Below are positions 61,877 to 64,000 of a stretch of DNA of 64,000 nucleotides, piece by piece. The notes below the pieces were generated by a model. It was not told where the DNA came from and did not search any database. It was given only the letters and a program-made list of their open reading frames with translations. Made by a program: the position numbers and the translations under genes. This DNA is from QHXQ01 sp045807745 (GTDB lineage: Bacteria > Acidobacteriota > Blastocatellia > Pyrinomonadales > Pyrinomonadaceae), in contig JBJMGT010000030.1 of NCBI GenBank assembly GCA_045807745.1, forward strand, positions 62,001 to 126,000, given 5' to 3'. Numbering within the stretch: position 1 is the stretch's first letter; every line of letters starts with the position of its first letter.

Positions 61877-62424
61877 CCGCGCACCAACGGAGCAGGAGTG
61901 TCCGGTGTCTCCGCCTGCCAACGAATTTTGAGCACGCCGCCATCGACCTGTGCCGGCAGTTGATCCAGATTACGCGCCGCCGGCCCTGTCGTGCGCGCAC
62001 CTGCAACATCGAAGCGACTGTCGTGACACGGGCACAGGAAGCTTTTATCCTCCGCGCGCCAGACGACCGTGCAGCCTTCGTGTGGACAGACGGCCGAGAG
62101 CACACGACGCTCTTGCGGCAAGACCAAGACCGGATGCTCTTCGACCACCTGCGTCCAACCCGCCTCATGTTGCACGCGCACGTTGCGCGCAATCGGCTCA
62201 GTCCCGGTCAGCTCAGCGACCGGCGCAACCGGCAGCCATTGACCGTCCGCCGCTGCGCTCATTGTCTGCGGCCGCAGGAAGCGGACGGCCGCACTGGCGA
62301 GCGTCGCAAAGATGCCAAAGCCGATCCCGAATGGCACAAGCAATAGAAATTTTCGCCGGCCGCGATCAGCGTCAGCGCGGGCCGGCTGTGCGTTGTCAGG
62401 TTTCATCTGATTGGTGTCTGCCAT
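61873..62424 (-). CDS. Rieske iron-sulfur protein
   Basis: The start is ATG 62424 (183 aa). A basic N-terminus with RRKFLLL (twin-arginine-like) precedes a transmembrane helix (LLVPFGIGFGIFATLASAAV). The Rieske cluster motifs are CPHEGC and CPCHDS, each providing one Cys and one His for [2Fe-2S], with SAVCPHEGCTV placing the disulfide Cys. It passes electrons from quinol to cytochrome c in the complex. It overlaps the cytochrome b start by ATGA. Confidence 0.92.
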   Translation of the reverse strand: MADTNQMKPDNAQPARADADRGRRKFLLLVPFGIGFGIFATLASAAVRFLRPQTMSAAADGQWLPVAPVAELTGTEPIARNVRVQHEAGWTQVVEEHPVLVLPQERRVLSAVCPHEGCTVVWRAEDKSFLCPCHDSRFDVAGARTTGPAARNLDQLPAQVDGGVLKIRWQAETPDTPAPLVRG

Positions 62425-62626
62425 AATGTTTTGAGCGGCTGTGCGCGGTGCGCAGGCGGCGCAAACCGGCTGATCATTGGTGCGCGCGTGCGCGTTTGCA
62501 ATCTGCCGCGCTTCGCCGCACAATAAGCGGCGCTTGGCCGCGCGCATTGTAGCCCATCTTGCTGGCGCGTGGGCGACTCAAAATTCCCGATTCGACAACT
62601 ATCTCGAACTGTAAGGATGACCTGCC

Positions 62627-63397
62627 ATGAGTACTGAGAAAGCCAATAACGTCAACAACCGTGGTTCTCTGCGTTTGGCTGATCGCGGCGCGGAAGCCGA
62701 GCAGCCGCGTCCGTCTCTGCCGCGCCAGTTTGTCAACTTCACCTTCTATCACGTGCGCCCCGAATGGCGCTTCCTCGACGACGCGACGCGCGCCGCCGGC
62801 CGACAGGAGTTCGCCGATGTGGTCGAATCATACCGGCGCGATCTGTTGATGCCAACTTATTCGATCACGGGCCTGCGCGCCAACGCCGACATGATGATCT
62901 GGCGCATCGGCTACTCGCTCGATCCGATTCAAGAGATGACGGCGCGCCTGAACCGCACCGGCTTAGGCCGCTATCTCGAAGTGACGCAATCGTTCCTCTC
63001 GATGACCAAGCGCTCAATGTACATCGACAAAGACAATCCCGAACACGTCGAAGATCGTCTGCACATCATACCGGGCCAGGCCAAGTACCTGTTCGTCTAT
63101 CCGTTCGTCAAGACGCGTGAGTGGTACGGGCTGCCGGTCGAGCAGCGACAGGAGTTGATGGACGACCACATACGCATCGGTTCGCAGTATCGCTCGGTCA
63201 AGCTGCACACGACCTACTCGTTCGGTCTCGATGATCAAGAGTTTGTCGTCGCCTTCGAGACGGATGAGCCGGCCGATTTTCTCGATCTCGTCCAACATCT
63301 GCGCGAGACGAAGGCGTCGAGCTACACTCTGCGCGACACGCCGATGTACACCTGCCGTCAGCGCTCATTAGCCGAGTGTCTCGACGCGCTGGGCTAA
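62627..63397 (+). CDS. Chlorite dismutase / HemQ-family protein (coproheme decarboxylase)
   Basis: The 256-aa length and the sequences FVNFTFYHVRPEWRFLDD, YSITGLRANADMMIWRIGYS, FVYPFVKTREWYGLPVEQRQELMDDHIRIG and LHTTYSFGLDDQEFVVAFET fit HemQ. The proximal His lies in KLHTTYSFG. HemQ converts coproheme to heme b. Its divergent position next to the cytochrome operon suggests coordinated heme supply. True chlorite dismutase activity needs an Arg at the distal site, which I do not see. Confidence 0.85.
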   Translation: MSTEKANNVNNRGSLRLADRGAEAEQPRPSLPRQFVNFTFYHVRPEWRFLDDATRAAGRQEFADVVESYRRDLLMPTYSITGLRANADMMIWRIGYSLDPIQEMTARLNRTGLGRYLEVTQSFLSMTKRSMYIDKDNPEHVEDRLHIIPGQAKYLFVYPFVKTREWYGLPVEQRQELMDDHIRIGSQYRSVKLHTTYSFGLDDQEFVVAFETDEPADFLDLVQHLRETKASSYTLRDTPMYTCRQRSLAECLDALG

Positions 63398-63442
63398 ACC
63401 GCGGCTTGTGCTCGGGCTAATTTGCTTCGGCGTATCGTGCTC

Positions 63443-63724
63443 ATGTCGCAGGCCATCGCACGCAAATATCTGATCAGCGGCCAAGTGCAAGGCGTCGGCT
63501 ATCGCTTCTTCGCGCAGCGCGTGGCGGCGCGCCATCAGGTCACGGGCTACGTGCGCAATCTGACTGACGGGCGCGTCGAAGTCGTCGCCGAAGGGCCGCT
63601 GGAAAACGTCGAAGGCTTCAAACACGACCTCGCCGCCGGCCCCGATTATGCGACGGTCGAGCAACTCGAAGAACTCAATCTCGAACCGTCCGGCGCATAC
63701 AAAGCGTTCTTGATCGAAAGATGA
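63443..63724 (+). CDS. Acylphosphatase
   Basis: The start is ATG 63443 (93 aa). The signature GQVQGVGYRFFAQR carries the catalytic Arg, and GYVRNLTDGRVEVVAEGP the catalytic Asn. This fold hydrolyses acyl phosphates such as 1,3-bisphosphoglycerate. It is followed by a hairpin repeat and apt. Confidence 0.9.
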   Translation: MSQAIARKYLISGQVQGVGYRFFAQRVAARHQVTGYVRNLTDGRVEVVAEGPLENVEGFKHDLAAGPDYATVEQLEELNLEPSGAYKAFLIER

Positions 63725-63732
63725 AAAAGACT

Positions 63733-63791
63733 GTTTTGAGTTTTCAGTTTTCAGCCGTTCGGTTGTTGGCTGAAAGCTGAAAACTTAAAAC
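63733..63791. repeat. Inverted repeat before apt, 24-nt arms
   Basis: The arms 63733-63756 and 63768-63791 are reverse complements at 22 of 24 positions (gttttgagttttcag / ctgaaaacttaaaac). The loop is 11 nt. It is AT-rich compared with the surroundings and fills the gap between the acylphosphatase stop and the apt start. Confidence 0.75.
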
Positions 63792-63807
63792 GGATAACCG
63801 ACTCCCC

Positions 63808-64000
63808 ATGGATCAACTCAAACAATTCATCCGTGAAGTGCCGGACTTCCCGCAGCCCGGCATCAACTTTTACGACATCACGACGCTCTTGAAGCACCCC
63901 GAAGGTTTGCACCTGACGGTAGATGCGCTCGCCAAGACCTTTGAAGGCGAGCAGGTTGACGCCGTGATCGGCGTCGAGGCGCGCGGCTTCATCTTCGCGC
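63808..64000 (+). CDS. apt: Adenine phosphoribosyltransferase (5' part)
   Basis: The reading frame from ATG 63808 continues past the window edge. The visible 64 residues (IREVPDFPQPGINFYDITTLL, then DAVIGVEARGFIFA) match the N-terminus of adenine phosphoribosyltransferase, which salvages adenine to AMP. The start lies 16 nt after the AT-rich hairpin repeat, and no clear Shine-Dalgarno is seen. Confidence 0.9.
   Translation, partial: MDQLKQFIREVPDFPQPGINFYDITTLLKHPEGLHLTVDALAKTFEGEQVDAVIGVEARGFIFA

Noticed and set aside
61001..61963. 320-codon plus-strand frame opposite cytochrome b and Rieske genes
   Set aside because: Composition is Arg/Glu/Ala-rich and the opposite strand encodes an unambiguous Rieske/cytochrome b pair.

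Overview
The window is about 64 kb of GC-rich bacterial chromosome. No rRNA is present, so the lineage is inferred. The mix suggests Acidobacteriota, probably Blastocatellia-like: PEP-CTERM proteins, M36 and lamin-tail secreted proteins, tandem S9 peptidases, a sortilin/VPS10-like BNR protein, a di-heme oxidoreductase, a Rieske/cytochrome b-c fusion module, and many intergenic inverted repeats.

Layout. (1) 1-18.3 kb is the distal part of an extracellular contractile injection system (eCIS) locus, all on the + strand: gp25 wedge, baseplate J protein, tail protein I, two related 'NFFNGRLLS' proteins, a fibre-like repeat protein, two unrecognised eCIS-associated proteins and an AAA+ ATPase. It ends with a 1043-aa cargo-like protein whose C-terminus looks like an Ntox15 (Tde1-type, HxxD) DNase, followed by a Tdi1-like (GAD-like/DUF1851) immunity protein. 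Sheath, tube and spike genes must lie before position 1. (2) 18.3-21.3 kb holds a glycosyltransferase-methyltransferase fusion and a tandem copy of its methyltransferase domain. (3) 21.3-35.3 kb encodes secreted proteins: a VanX-like dipeptidase, an M36 metalloprotease, a 14-repeat FG-GAP protein, a lamin-tail protein and a di-heme oxidoreductase. (4) 35.3-40.2 kb has a GNAT remnant and two S9 peptidases separated by a perfect palindrome. (5) 40.2-46 kb has a receiver-only regulator, two tandem PEP-CTERM proteins, small proteins (one zf-HC2-like) and a NarL-type two-component pair. (6) 46.4-49.7 kb is a VPS10/BNR protein.

(7) 49.9-58.2 kb is a DNA-repair neighbourhood: psuG-nth, then rnhB, an ATP-dependent DNA ligase, a family-4 uracil-DNA glycosylase, a LigD-type PE-Pol protein without ligase domain, a stand-alone PE protein, a nucleotidyltransferase-like protein and an EEP-family nuclease. 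(8) 58.6-59.8 kb has a glycine-rich RRM protein, a zinc-ribbon protein and tRNA-Arg(TCG). (9) 59.8-62.4 kb is a Rieske - cytochrome b/c - cytochrome c operon, divergent from a HemQ/chlorite-dismutase-family gene. It is followed by acylphosphatase and the start of apt, which runs off the window.

The strongest candidate for a less-described system is the eCIS carrying a DNase-type polymorphic toxin together with a cognate-looking immunity gene. That would imply antibacterial use of an eCIS. Secondary items are the divergent cytochrome b (missing heme ligand, PGAQ for PEWY), an RNase HII lacking the GRG motif, the split LigD repair cluster, and a C-terminal domain shared by two large secreted proteins.
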